57,167 nt of DNA from Prevotella sp. Its GTDB lineage: Bacteria; Bacteroidota; Bacteroidia; Bacteroidales; Bacteroidaceae. The stretch lies in NCBI GenBank assembly GCA_017471245.1, contig JAFUVB010000036.1, forward strand, positions 1 to 57,167, read 5' to 3'. This document shows, in pieces, positions 36,239 through 43,448 of this stretch (position 1 is the stretch's first letter; each line of letters begins with the position of its first letter). The notes beneath the pieces were generated by a model. It did not search any database, was not told where the DNA came from, and was given only the letters and a program-made list of their open reading frames with translations. The position numbers and the translations under genes were made by a program.

Positions 36239-37942
36239 ATGAAACTCAAATATTTAATTCCGTCTTTTGTGGCAGTTATCGCCATGTTGGTGAGCTGCTC
36301 CGACAATAACGACCCCACCTATCTCGACGAGGTAAGGCTGTCGTCGTCCTACGTGACGTTGGCTCTTGAAGGTGGTTCCACGGATATCACGGTAAACGCA
36401 ACCGACAGTTGGTCGATCGATGCCTCAGAAATTCCATCATGGCTCACCGTTTCTCCGCTCTCAGGATCAGCCGGCGAGAGCAAGATTTCATTCTCAGCTG
36501 GTCCCGGTCTCTATGGTCAGGTGACCGAAATCCATCTTTCCTGCGCCGGAAGAACGCAGAACATCAACGTGCAGCAGGGCGTTCCGGCACCGTCGGATGC
36601 CACTTGTGCCGATGTGATAGCAGGTCCCGACGGCAAGCAATACCGCGTAAAGGGTACTGTAACAGGTATTGCCAACGTCAGTCCTTACGGAAACTGGTAT
36701 CTGGCAGATGAGACCGGTCAGATTTATATCTACGGTACTGCCGATGCCGACGGCAAGTTGAAGAACGACGCATTGATCAGTCTGGGCATCGAAGTGGGCG
36801 ATGTGGTGACCGTTGAAGGTCCCAAAACAACCTACAACGGCACCGTGGAACTCGTGGACGTTACGGTTGTCAGCGTTGAAAAGTCGCTTCTGAAGATTCT
36901 CACCGAAAGCAAGACAATGACGAAGGACGGCGGAAACCTCGACATAACATTGGTTTACAAAGGCAGCGGCGCATATCCTGAAATCGCAGCTGATTGTAAA
37001 GACTGGATCAAATACGAGGGAACCACCTACAAACCTGGCGTTCCCACGCTCTTCGAAACCAATCCGGGCGACACCGCCGTGGTGCATTTCACCGTTGCAG
37101 AGAATACTGAGAAGACCCGTAACGGTAGCATCAACTTCTCTTCAACCACGTATGACAACAAGAAAGGCACATCTTCAACCGTGATGGCATATACCTTCAC
37201 GCAGAAGGGAATTACGAATCTGCCTACCGGAACCGGTACTGAGGAAGACCCGTATAATGTCACCGCTGGCTTGGAAGCAGCTGCTGCCGGAGCTACAGAC
37301 GTATGTGTAAGAGGTATCGTGAGTCGCAAGCCGACCTTCAATTCCAAGTATAGCAGCCTCACCTATTATATATCTGTCGATGGAGAACAGAACGATGAGC
37401 TGGAGGTATACAGCGCAAAGAGCTTCAACGGAGATAATTATAGCTCTGCCGATGATATCCAGCTGGGCGACGTTGTGGTGGTTAAGGGCAACCTGAAAGA
37501 CTATAAAGGAACGCTTGAAGTTGACCAGAGCAGCACGCTGATCAAGCTTAACGAGCAGACAAGCATGGAGAATGTGAATGCAGAAGGTTCTTATCGCAAG
37601 CCATTCGACATTGCTGGTGCCATCAACTATGTTAACAACGGCGGCAAGGATAATGTCTTCGTGAAGGGCGTTGTGTCAAAGGTTGTCAATGCTTTTGAGC
37701 CTGGATACGGCAACGGAACGTTCTGGATTTCCGACGACGGTGTATATAACACTGATTATTCGAAGGATTTCGAGGCTTATCGCGCACTGTGGTTGGGCAA
37801 CAAGACGTGGGCTAACGGCGACGATCAGATTGCTGTTGGCGACAAGGTGGTGCTCTACGGTCAGCTGACAAAGTACAAAGATACTTACGAAACCAGCGAC
37901 AAGAAGGCTTACGTCTATAACTATAACGGCAAGGTGAAGTAA
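36239..37942 (+). CDS. surface lipoprotein with BACON and OB-fold domains
   Basis: 567 residues. Signal peptide with lipobox IAMLVSC (Cys20) followed by SDNND; acidic residues soon after the Cys fit surface export in Bacteroidota. A BACON domain (about 32-115, with WSIDASEIPSWLTVSPLSG) is followed by an OB-fold module (about 120-212, YRVKGTVTGIANVSPYGNWYL), a second BACON-like part (about 215-335), and two more OB-fold modules (about 345-440 and 450-567) with VRGIVSRKP and VKGVVSKV. These OB modules resemble those of exported nuclease-associated or glycan-associated proteins. Ligand unknown. It begins 18 nt after the receptor and ends at a strong terminator. Confidence 0.85.
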   Translation: MKLKYLIPSFVAVIAMLVSCSDNNDPTYLDEVRLSSSYVTLALEGGSTDITVNATDSWSIDASEIPSWLTVSPLSGSAGESKISFSAGPGLYGQVTEIHLSCAGRTQNINVQQGVPAPSDATCADVIAGPDGKQYRVKGTVTGIANVSPYGNWYLADETGQIYIYGTADADGKLKNDALISLGIEVGDVVTVEGPKTTYNGTVELVDVTVVSVEKSLLKILTESKTMTKDGGNLDITLVYKGSGAYPEIAADCKDWIKYEGTTYKPGVPTLFETNPGDTAVVHFTVAENTEKTRNGSINFSSTTYDNKKGTSSTVMAYTFTQKGITNLPTGTGTEEDPYNVTAGLEAAAAGATDVCVRGIVSRKPTFNSKYSSLTYYISVDGEQNDELEVYSAKSFNGDNYSSADDIQLGDVVVVKGNLKDYKGTLEVDQSSTLIKLNEQTSMENVNAEGSYRKPFDIAGAINYVNNGGKDNVFVKGVVSKVVNAFEPGYGNGTFWISDDGVYNTDYSKDFEAYRALWLGNKTWANGDDQIAVGDKVVLYGQLTKYKDTYETSDKKAYVYNYNGKVK

Positions 37943-37964
37943 TTCTCTTTCGTTGTTAAATATA

Positions 37965-37999
37965 AAAAATCGGGTATCGCATGGCGGTATCCGATTTTT
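37965..37999 (+). terminator. strong hairpin terminator after the BACON lipoprotein gene
   Basis: A 16-bp stem with two G-U pairs (37965-37980 with 37984-37999) and a 3-nt loop. The 3' arm ends in a T-run, and A-runs flank the 5' side, so it may work in both directions. Confidence 0.85.
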
Positions 38000-38015
38000 A
38001 TTTTGTCTATTTCCA

Positions 38016-38116
38016 CTAAAGAAATCGATGGTTTCCGACAATCGTTGCAGCCTATTCATCTAAAGAAAACTTTGGTTCCAGATTGCCATTGCAATCAATT
38101 CCTCTAAAGAAAACTT
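38016..38116. repeat. 44-bp tandem repeat (twice 22), 2.3 copies
   Basis: Copies start at 38016, 38060 and 38104 with CTAAAGAAA. The first two are diverged over the rest but keep the length of exactly 44 bp. It sits between the BACON gene terminator and the cupin promoter. Confidence 0.7.
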
Positions 38117-38157
38117 AATTTCTTGGTCATAGTGGTGTATATCTCATTCATTTTGTG

Positions 38158-38165
38158 TATATTTG
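38158..38165 (+). promoter_or_regulatory. -7 box of the cupin gene
   Basis: TATATTTG, 44 nt before the ATG. No matching TTTG at the usual spacing. Confidence 0.45.
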
Positions 38166-38209
38166 TGGCAAATTAATCATACATTCAAATCAATTTAAAA
38201 CAAAACATT

Positions 38210-38545
38210 ATGGTAATCGATTTCAACAACATCCCCGAAGAACAGAAGTTTAATTTCAAAGGCGGAGTGGGGGAACTTGACTCTCGCGACTATATCGACG
38301 GGAACAACAAGATTATGTTCAGCCGACTGAAACCTGGCGCTTCGTCAGGCCATCACTCTCACGACGGCAGCAGTGAGATAGCATATATCCTCAGCGGCGA
38401 GGCGGTTTTCAAATATGATGACACAGAAGAAGTGGTGAAGGCAGGGCAGGTTCACTATTGCCCAGAGGGTCATAACCACAGCATGCACAACCGCACCACC
38501 GAGGATATTGTGTATCTTGCCATCGTTCCAACGCATGCTAAATAA
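38210..38545 (+). CDS. small cupin-domain protein
   Basis: 111 residues, a single beta-barrel cupin. Motif 1 is GASSGHHSHDGSSEIAYILSGEA, carrying metal-binding His, His and Glu; motif 2 is CPEGHNHSMHNRT, carrying further His. A metal site is thus intact. Such short cupins act as isomerases, dioxygenases or sugar-binding sensors; specific function cannot be given. No signal peptide. It stands alone, between a terminator and the convergent uxaB gene. Association with uronate metabolism is possible only from proximity. Confidence 0.85.
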   Translation: MVIDFNNIPEEQKFNFKGGVGELDSRDYIDGNNKIMFSRLKPGASSGHHSHDGSSEIAYILSGEAVFKYDDTEEVVKAGQVHYCPEGHNHSMHNRTTEDIVYLAIVPTHAK

Positions 38546-38590
38546 TGCCGAAATGCCGCTTTCGTTTCCCTGAAACAAGGCATCGCATTC

Positions 38591-38766
38591 TGAAACCTAT
38601 GGTTTCCCGTCTCAAAACCTATGTTTTTGAGCCTCAAAACCTATGCTTTTGAACCCCAAAACCTATGCTTTTGCAACGCGAAACCTATGCTTTTGAGCCT
38701 TAAAACCTATGCTTTTGAGCCTTAAAACCTATGCTTTTGCGAACTGATACCATAGGTTCTGAAAAA
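38591..38766. repeat. 22-bp repeat array C (AAACCTATGCTTTTGA family)
   Basis: Eight units of exactly 22 bp from 38591 to 38766. Seven are direct; the eighth (38745-38766) carries the core in the opposite orientation (ACCATAGGT). Core AAACCTATGCTTTTG is nearly constant and 5-6 bp between cores vary. It lies between convergent cupin and uxaB. Confidence 0.92.
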
Positions 38767-38768
38767 TA

Positions 38769-38803
38769 AAACAGCCCACTCGCACTTGGCGAATGGGCTG
38801 TTT
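38769..38803. terminator. bidirectional terminator between cupin and uxaB
   Basis: AAACAGCCCA (38769-38778) pairs perfectly with 38794-38803, with an inner TCGC/GCGA extension. T-rich and A-rich flanks suit termination from both sides. Confidence 0.85.
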
Positions 38804-38813
38804 CTTTATTCAA

Positions 38814-38945
38814 TTCTTCTGTTTTTCAGCAAAATCTTCTCTGATTTTCAGGAACATTTCCTCTGTTTTTCAAGAATTTCTTCTCTGATTTCCAGCAAAA
38901 TAATCGCTGATTTTCAGATGCAATTCTCAGTTTTTACAGAATGCT
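38814..38945. repeat. 22-bp repeat array with CTGATTTTCAG core, overlapping the uxaB stop
   Basis: Six 22-bp units start at 38814, 38836, 38858, 38880, 38902 and 38924. The core CTGATTTTCAG is a small inverted repeat (CTGA/TCAG). The last unit contains the uxaB stop codon (38934-38936), so again the array appears to extend out of a gene end. Confidence 0.88.
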
Positions 38946-40418
38946 TTTCACTGTTTCCAGCATGCCTTTCTCCTGGATGTCGTTCAGGAAACCTGTCACC
39001 ATGTCGGTCAAACCGGGTATTGTGTTCAGGTCGCCATGCTCTCCCCAGATGAAGGTAGCACCGAGAACACCCTCGGCAACCTTGCGTGTGTCGCCCGTTG
39101 ACCACAGGTTCTTCAGCAGATCCATTATCTCCTGAGCATCGTTAGGCACGATTTCGGCACCGTCGGCACGCTTTCCGCCCTTGTAGTAGGTGATGATTGC
39201 GGCGAGTCCAAGCACCAATCCCTTCGGCAGTTCGCCCTTGCGCTCCAAGTAAACCTTCACTCCTGGCAGGTCGCGAGCCTGGAACTTGGGGAATGAATTC
39301 AGCATAATGCTCGTCACCTGATGATCTACATACGGATTGTTGAAGCGCTCCAGCACGTCGCCAGCGAACTGTTTCAGCTCGTCAATCGGCAGATTCAGCG
39401 TTTCCATCAGCTCTTCGAACTGCACTTTGTGGATGTATTTGCCGATCACTTCGTGGTTGCAAGCATCGCGAACGATATTCACGCCGCTGAGATAAGCCAC
39501 TGGAGAGAGCACGGTATGCGGGCCGTTGAGCAGCGTAACCTTGCGCTCGTGATACGGTTTCTCGCTTTCGGCGATGAGCACATGCAGTCCTGCCTTCTCT
39601 GCAGGGAATTCCTCGCGCAGTGCATCAATGTCCATGTTCTCCGGCTTCTCAATCACCCAAAGGTGGAAGATTTCTGCCTGCACCACGAGATTGTCCTTAT
39701 AGCCCACCTTCTCCTGGATTTCTGCAATCTCCTTGCGCGGGAATCCAGGAACGATGCGGTCAACGAGCGTTGCGCAAACATAGTTGTACTTGGTGAACCA
39801 CTCCTTGAATGCTTCGTAATCCTCACCTAAGTCTTCCTTCCAAAGCTCGATATACTTGTAGATACATTCCTTCAGGTGGTGTCCGTTAAGGAATATCAGC
39901 TCGCAAGGCATAATGATCAGACCTTTCTTCGGGTCTCCTTCGAAAGTCTTAAAGCGGCGATAGAGCAGCTGAACCAGCTTTCCGGGATACGAAGAGGCAG
40001 GTGCGTCGGTGAATTTGCAGCTGTCATCGAATGCGATACCAGCCTCCGTGGTGTTTGAAATCACGAAACGGATCTCCGGCTGCTCAGCCAATGCCATGAA
40101 GGCGGCATTCTGAGAGTAGGGGTTAAGTGCGCGGCTGATCACGTCGATACGCTCTAATGAGTTGACAGCCTCACCGTTCAGGCGGCCCTGAAGGTTCACA
40201 TGATAGAGGCAGTCCTGACCATTGAGCCAGTCAGCCATGCCCCTTTCGATGGGCTGAACCACCACTACGCTTCCGTTGAAGTTGGTCTTTGCATCCATGT
40301 TCCATACGATCCAGTCTACAAAAGCACGCAGGAAGTTGCCCTCACCAAACTGAATAATCTTCTCAGGCATCACGCTCTTCGGCGCGGTCTGCTTGTTTAA
40401 AGCTTGTAATTTCTTCAT
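38934..40418 (-). CDS. uxaB: tagaturonate reductase (altronate oxidoreductase)
   Basis: 494 residues, mannitol dehydrogenase superfamily. NADH-dependent reduction of D-tagaturonate to D-altronate, the substrate of UxaA. The N-terminal Rossmann motif IIQFGEGNFLRAFVDWI is the form found in UxaB. Others: FVISNTTEAGIAFDD, ELIFLNGHHLKECI, the catalytic-lysine region ERKVTLLNGPHTVLSPVAYLSG, and a helical C-terminus. It lies 30 kb from uxaA but within the second uronate cluster (uxaB, uxuB, uxuA). It has its own -7 box and ends inside a repeat array. Confidence 0.93.
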   Translation of the reverse strand: MKKLQALNKQTAPKSVMPEKIIQFGEGNFLRAFVDWIVWNMDAKTNFNGSVVVVQPIERGMADWLNGQDCLYHVNLQGRLNGEAVNSLERIDVISRALNPYSQNAAFMALAEQPEIRFVISNTTEAGIAFDDSCKFTDAPASSYPGKLVQLLYRRFKTFEGDPKKGLIIMPCELIFLNGHHLKECIYKYIELWKEDLGEDYEAFKEWFTKYNYVCATLVDRIVPGFPRKEIAEIQEKVGYKDNLVVQAEIFHLWVIEKPENMDIDALREEFPAEKAGLHVLIAESEKPYHERKVTLLNGPHTVLSPVAYLSGVNIVRDACNHEVIGKYIHKVQFEELMETLNLPIDELKQFAGDVLERFNNPYVDHQVTSIMLNSFPKFQARDLPGVKVYLERKGELPKGLVLGLAAIITYYKGGKRADGAEIVPNDAQEIMDLLKNLWSTGDTRKVAEGVLGATFIWGEHGDLNTIPGLTDMVTGFLNDIQEKGMLETVKSIL

Positions 40419-40464
40419 GATTTTGATTTGTTGTTGTATTTTGATAGTTCTTCTTATTTACATG

Positions 40465-40472
40465 CAAAGGTA
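40465..40472 (-). promoter_or_regulatory. -7 box of uxaB
   Basis: TACCTTTG on the minus strand, 46 nt before the ATG, in the divergent region shared with the AAA-CYTH gene. Confidence 0.55.
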
Positions 40473-40524
40473 TAAAAAATAAATATATAATATGTCATAT
40501 TCATGCGTTAAATAAACGTAAAGG

Positions 40525-40556
40525 TTTGCGAAGCTCAAAACTTTATACTATCTTTG
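40525..40556 (+). promoter_or_regulatory. promoter of the AAA-CYTH gene
   Basis: TTTG (40525-40528), 20 nt, TATCTTTG (40549-40556), full consensus; ATG 45 nt downstream. Confidence 0.75.
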
Positions 40557-40601
40557 TATGCGAAACCGAATCATCAGGAATTATAATTCACAACATCAAT
40601 C

Positions 40602-41699
40602 ATGAAAGATATCAAGAAGATTGTCCTGACCGGAGGACCTTGTGCAGGAAAAACCACCGCTCTCGTCAGGATCATTGAGCATTTCTCCAGCCGAGGATAT
40701 AAAGTTTTCACCATCCCCGAAGTGCCAACGCTCTACAGTTTGGCAGGTTGGAACTATCTGACACCCAATAAAGACCTGTATTATGAGGGAGAACGCGCCA
40801 TCTTGAAGACACAATTAGTGCTCGAAGATACGTTCATGCAAATGGCGGAGGTATGCAAAAAGCCCACGCTCATAGTGTGCGACCGCGGAACACTTGACAT
40901 TTCCGCCTACATGACACCCGAAATGTGGGAAGAAATCACCGCCAAGGAAGGCACGAACACCAGCGAACTGAGAGCCAGATATGATGCCGTGCTCCACCTT
41001 GTGTCGGCTGCCGACGGCGCAGAGCAGTATTACACCGTTGCAACCAATGCCACCCGGTATGAGCAAGTGAACGAAGAAGGGCTTCGCATTGCCCGCGAAC
41101 TCGACAAGAAAGTGATCAAGGCATGGACGGGACATCCGCATCTGCGCGTGATTAACAACCACGATGACTTCGAAAAGAAGCTGAACCGCGTGATCAAAGA
41201 GATTTCCCACGTGCTCGGTTTGCCGCAGCCCATCGAGGAAGAGCGCAAGTATATCGTTGAGCTGACGGGCGAAATACCCGACTGCATCGAGAGCGAGATC
41301 ACCCAAACCTATCTCGTCGCCGACCCAGGAGTGGAAATCAGGCTGCGCAGGCGTGGCTGGCACGGCAAATATGTGAACGTGCATACCACCAAGAAGCATA
41401 CTGACAGCAACGAAATACTCGAAACGGAGCGCCAGGTGAGCAACAATCTCTACGAATCGTTGCTGCAACAGGCTGACCCATACCGCCAACCCATACGCAA
41501 ACAGCGCAAGAGTTTCATTTGGAAAGGGCAATACTTCGAACTCGACAACTACCTTGAGCCGGTATCCAATCTGACCATCCTCGAAACCAAAGGTGTTGCA
41601 GCGAAGGAGTCGGTGAAGTTTCCGCCGTTCATCAAAGTGCTGGAAGACATCACCGGAAATGACAAATACTATAACTACAACCTTGCTTTGCGCAAGTAA
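40602..41699 (+). CDS. AAA_28 NTPase fused to a CYTH-like domain
   Basis: 365 residues, no signal peptide. The N-terminal P-loop NTPase (about 1-200) has Walker A GGPCAGKTT (11-19), a Walker B-like LIVCDRGTLD (90-99) and the arginine-containing helix after it, as in AAA_28/NadR-like kinases. A CYTH (triphosphate tunnel) domain starts with EEERKYIVEL, giving the ExExK signature Glu212, Glu214, Lys216, and continues with EIRLRRRGWHGKYVNVHTTKK and a C-terminal LETKG. The same pairing occurs, to my recollection, in Drosophila ttd14-type proteins. Substrate unknown; nucleotide or inorganic triphosphate chemistry is likely. Monocistronic between a consensus promoter and a terminator. Confidence 0.85.
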   Translation: MKDIKKIVLTGGPCAGKTTALVRIIEHFSSRGYKVFTIPEVPTLYSLAGWNYLTPNKDLYYEGERAILKTQLVLEDTFMQMAEVCKKPTLIVCDRGTLDISAYMTPEMWEEITAKEGTNTSELRARYDAVLHLVSAADGAEQYYTVATNATRYEQVNEEGLRIARELDKKVIKAWTGHPHLRVINNHDDFEKKLNRVIKEISHVLGLPQPIEEERKYIVELTGEIPDCIESEITQTYLVADPGVEIRLRRRGWHGKYVNVHTTKKHTDSNEILETERQVSNNLYESLLQQADPYRQPIRKQRKSFIWKGQYFELDNYLEPVSNLTILETKGVAAKESVKFPPFIKVLEDITGNDKYYNYNLALRK

Positions 41700-41755
41700 T
41701 ACAGCAATAAATTTGTATAGGGGGCGAAAGTTTTAGCGGACACCAATAAAAAGAA

Positions 41756-41786
41756 ACGGGCTGCAGATGTTGTTCTTGCAGCCCGT
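41756..41786. terminator. bidirectional terminator between AAA-CYTH and uxuB genes
   Basis: ACGGGCTGCA (41756-41765) pairs perfectly with 41777-41786 over an 11-nt loop, with TCTCTT after and AATAAAAAGA before, between convergent genes. Confidence 0.85.
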
Positions 41787-41809
41787 CTCTTATTGAAAGC
41801 ATCACCTGA

Positions 41810-43396
41810 TCAGCGCGCCGTCACATATTTATGCAGTGTTTTGCGCACGGCACCTATGCCTGCGTAAAGTTCTTTCACCATTCCTTCAATCTGATTGCCA
41901 AGCCCAGCCTCGTAGAGATCTAATCCGAAGACATCCTTGCGGCTGTATAATTGCCGCAGGCAGCTCCAGTCTTGCTCCTCTTTCCCTATTTCAAGAGGGG
42001 CAACAATGGCCTGCAGCTCTGCCAACATCGGATCTGGCGACGGACTGAATGGTGTTCCGTCGTCCTTGATACCTTTCAGATAGCGCGCATAGCCAGCCAG
42101 TGTCAGCGGAATGAGGATGAGGTTCTCCATGTCGAGACCGCGCGAGATGTATTTCTTGATGGTCTCTCCGAAACGGATGGGAAGCTTCTGCGACGTGTCC
42201 ATAGCGATGCGCTGCGGTGCATCAGGCATGAAAGGATTGGGCAAACGGCGGTTTATCACGGCACCGATGAACTCGTATGGGTTGAGCACACCTGGATCTA
42301 CCACCACCGGCATTGCCTCTATGTATCCCAGTTTCTGAATGAACGGGCGCAAATCCTCATCAGCCATCTCGGCAGAAATAAGCGTATAGCCCAGCATACA
42401 GCCGTAGATTGACATGGCAGTGTGGAGCGGGTTCAGACAGGTGGTAACTTTCATCGTCTCCACCTTATCTACGGTTTCGCGAGAAGTATAGAGTGCTCCT
42501 CCAAGATTGAGCGGCGGGCGGCCGTTAGTATAGTTGTCTTCAATCACGAGATACTGCACTTCCTCGGCATTTACGAATGGAGCCGTGAACGTATGCTTCT
42601 CTGTTTCGATGTAGTTGTTATCTTCAAATCCGTCGGAAGCCAGCAATTCCTTCACCTTTTCGTGCGGGCGGGGCGTGATTTTGTCAATCATCGACCAGGG
42701 GAATGTGATTTTCTTCTCATCCTTGAGATAGTCGAGGAAAGCATCTGGCACCTGTTTGTCGGCAACCCAACGCTCTGCGTATGCAAAGACACCTGCCTTC
42801 ACCTTGTCGCCATTATGCGAACAATTGTCCATCGACTGCACTGTCAATGGCAGTTGTCCTGCCTTCCAACGCTCGTAGAGCAGTGCGCACACCTTGCCCA
42901 TGGCAAATATCGGCTGCATTCCGCGTGCGAGATCAGCCTCGTTATAGCTGTATCCCTTCTCCGTGATGGTGAAAGAAATCATCTGCAACGAAGGATTGCG
43001 GAATATTTCCACCAGTCGCTGCCAGTCGCAGAACTGATAGTCGGCCTTGAGAGCCTCGGTTACGGATGCAATAACCTTCTTTTCGATGTTGCCGTCAGAC
43101 TGCAACGACACGAGCAGAGAGAGGTTATTGTAGGGAGCGTATGCCTTATCAACCACTTCGAAATCGAAAGTTTCAGCCACAATAACGCCGCGGTCATACT
43201 GTCCGGTGTTCAGTGCATCGTTCAGAATGGCAGCAGGGAATGCGCGGAAGATATTGCCTCCGCCGAAGTGAACCCATGTAGGCTGCTTGGCAGTATTCTC
43301 TCTCACTGCCATGATGTCAAACTTTGGGAGCTCATAACCTTTGGCTTCCCATTCAGCGGCATTGAAATCGCCGCTCAGGATGTCGTTTAGTTTCAT
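41810..43396 (-). CDS. uxuB: mannitol dehydrogenase family protein, probable fructuronate reductase
   Basis: 528 residues, long-chain mannitol dehydrogenase superfamily. Rossmann motif WVHFGGGNIFRAFPAAIL, SFTITEKGYSY, MDNCSHNGDKVKAG and the catalytic Lys region typical of this family are present, with WSMIDKITPRPHEKV. NADH-dependent reduction of D-fructuronate to D-mannonate is assigned because uxuA lies 52 nt upstream on the same strand; mannitol or altronate specificity cannot be excluded from sequence alone. The gap to uxuA contains an 8-bp tandem repeat. Confidence 0.88.
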   Translation of the reverse strand: MKLNDILSGDFNAAEWEAKGYELPKFDIMAVRENTAKQPTWVHFGGGNIFRAFPAAILNDALNTGQYDRGVIVAETFDFEVVDKAYAPYNNLSLLVSLQSDGNIEKKVIASVTEALKADYQFCDWQRLVEIFRNPSLQMISFTITEKGYSYNEADLARGMQPIFAMGKVCALLYERWKAGQLPLTVQSMDNCSHNGDKVKAGVFAYAERWVADKQVPDAFLDYLKDEKKITFPWSMIDKITPRPHEKVKELLASDGFEDNNYIETEKHTFTAPFVNAEEVQYLVIEDNYTNGRPPLNLGGALYTSRETVDKVETMKVTTCLNPLHTAMSIYGCMLGYTLISAEMADEDLRPFIQKLGYIEAMPVVVDPGVLNPYEFIGAVINRRLPNPFMPDAPQRIAMDTSQKLPIRFGETIKKYISRGLDMENLILIPLTLAGYARYLKGIKDDGTPFSPSPDPMLAELQAIVAPLEIGKEEQDWSCLRQLYSRKDVFGLDLYEAGLGNQIEGMVKELYAGIGAVRKTLHKYVTAR

Positions 43397-43402
43397 TTTT
43401 TT

Positions 43403-43434
43403 CGTTATATCGTTATGTCGTTATATCGTCATTT
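43403..43434. repeat. 8-bp tandem repeat, 4 copies
   Basis: CGTTATAT, CGTTATGT, CGTTATAT, CGTCATTT in a row, within the 52-nt uxuA-uxuB gap, close to the uxuB start. Copy-number change here could alter translation of uxuB. Confidence 0.8.
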
Positions 43435-43448
43435 CGAGATTTTCTTGA

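Noticed and set aside
38591-38945. CRISPR-like array
   Set aside because: Units are 22 bp with only 5-6 variable bases between cores; there are no 30-nt unique spacers and no cas genes.
40522-40535. Third LacI-type operator between uxaB and the AAA-CYTH gene
   Set aside because: Only 8 of 14 positions match the 7293-7306 palindrome and it coincides with a -33 promoter element; not better than chance.
42422-43390. 322-codon plus-strand open frame opposite uxuB
   Set aside because: Covers the uxuB coding region in antisense and shows no domain, signal or promoter.
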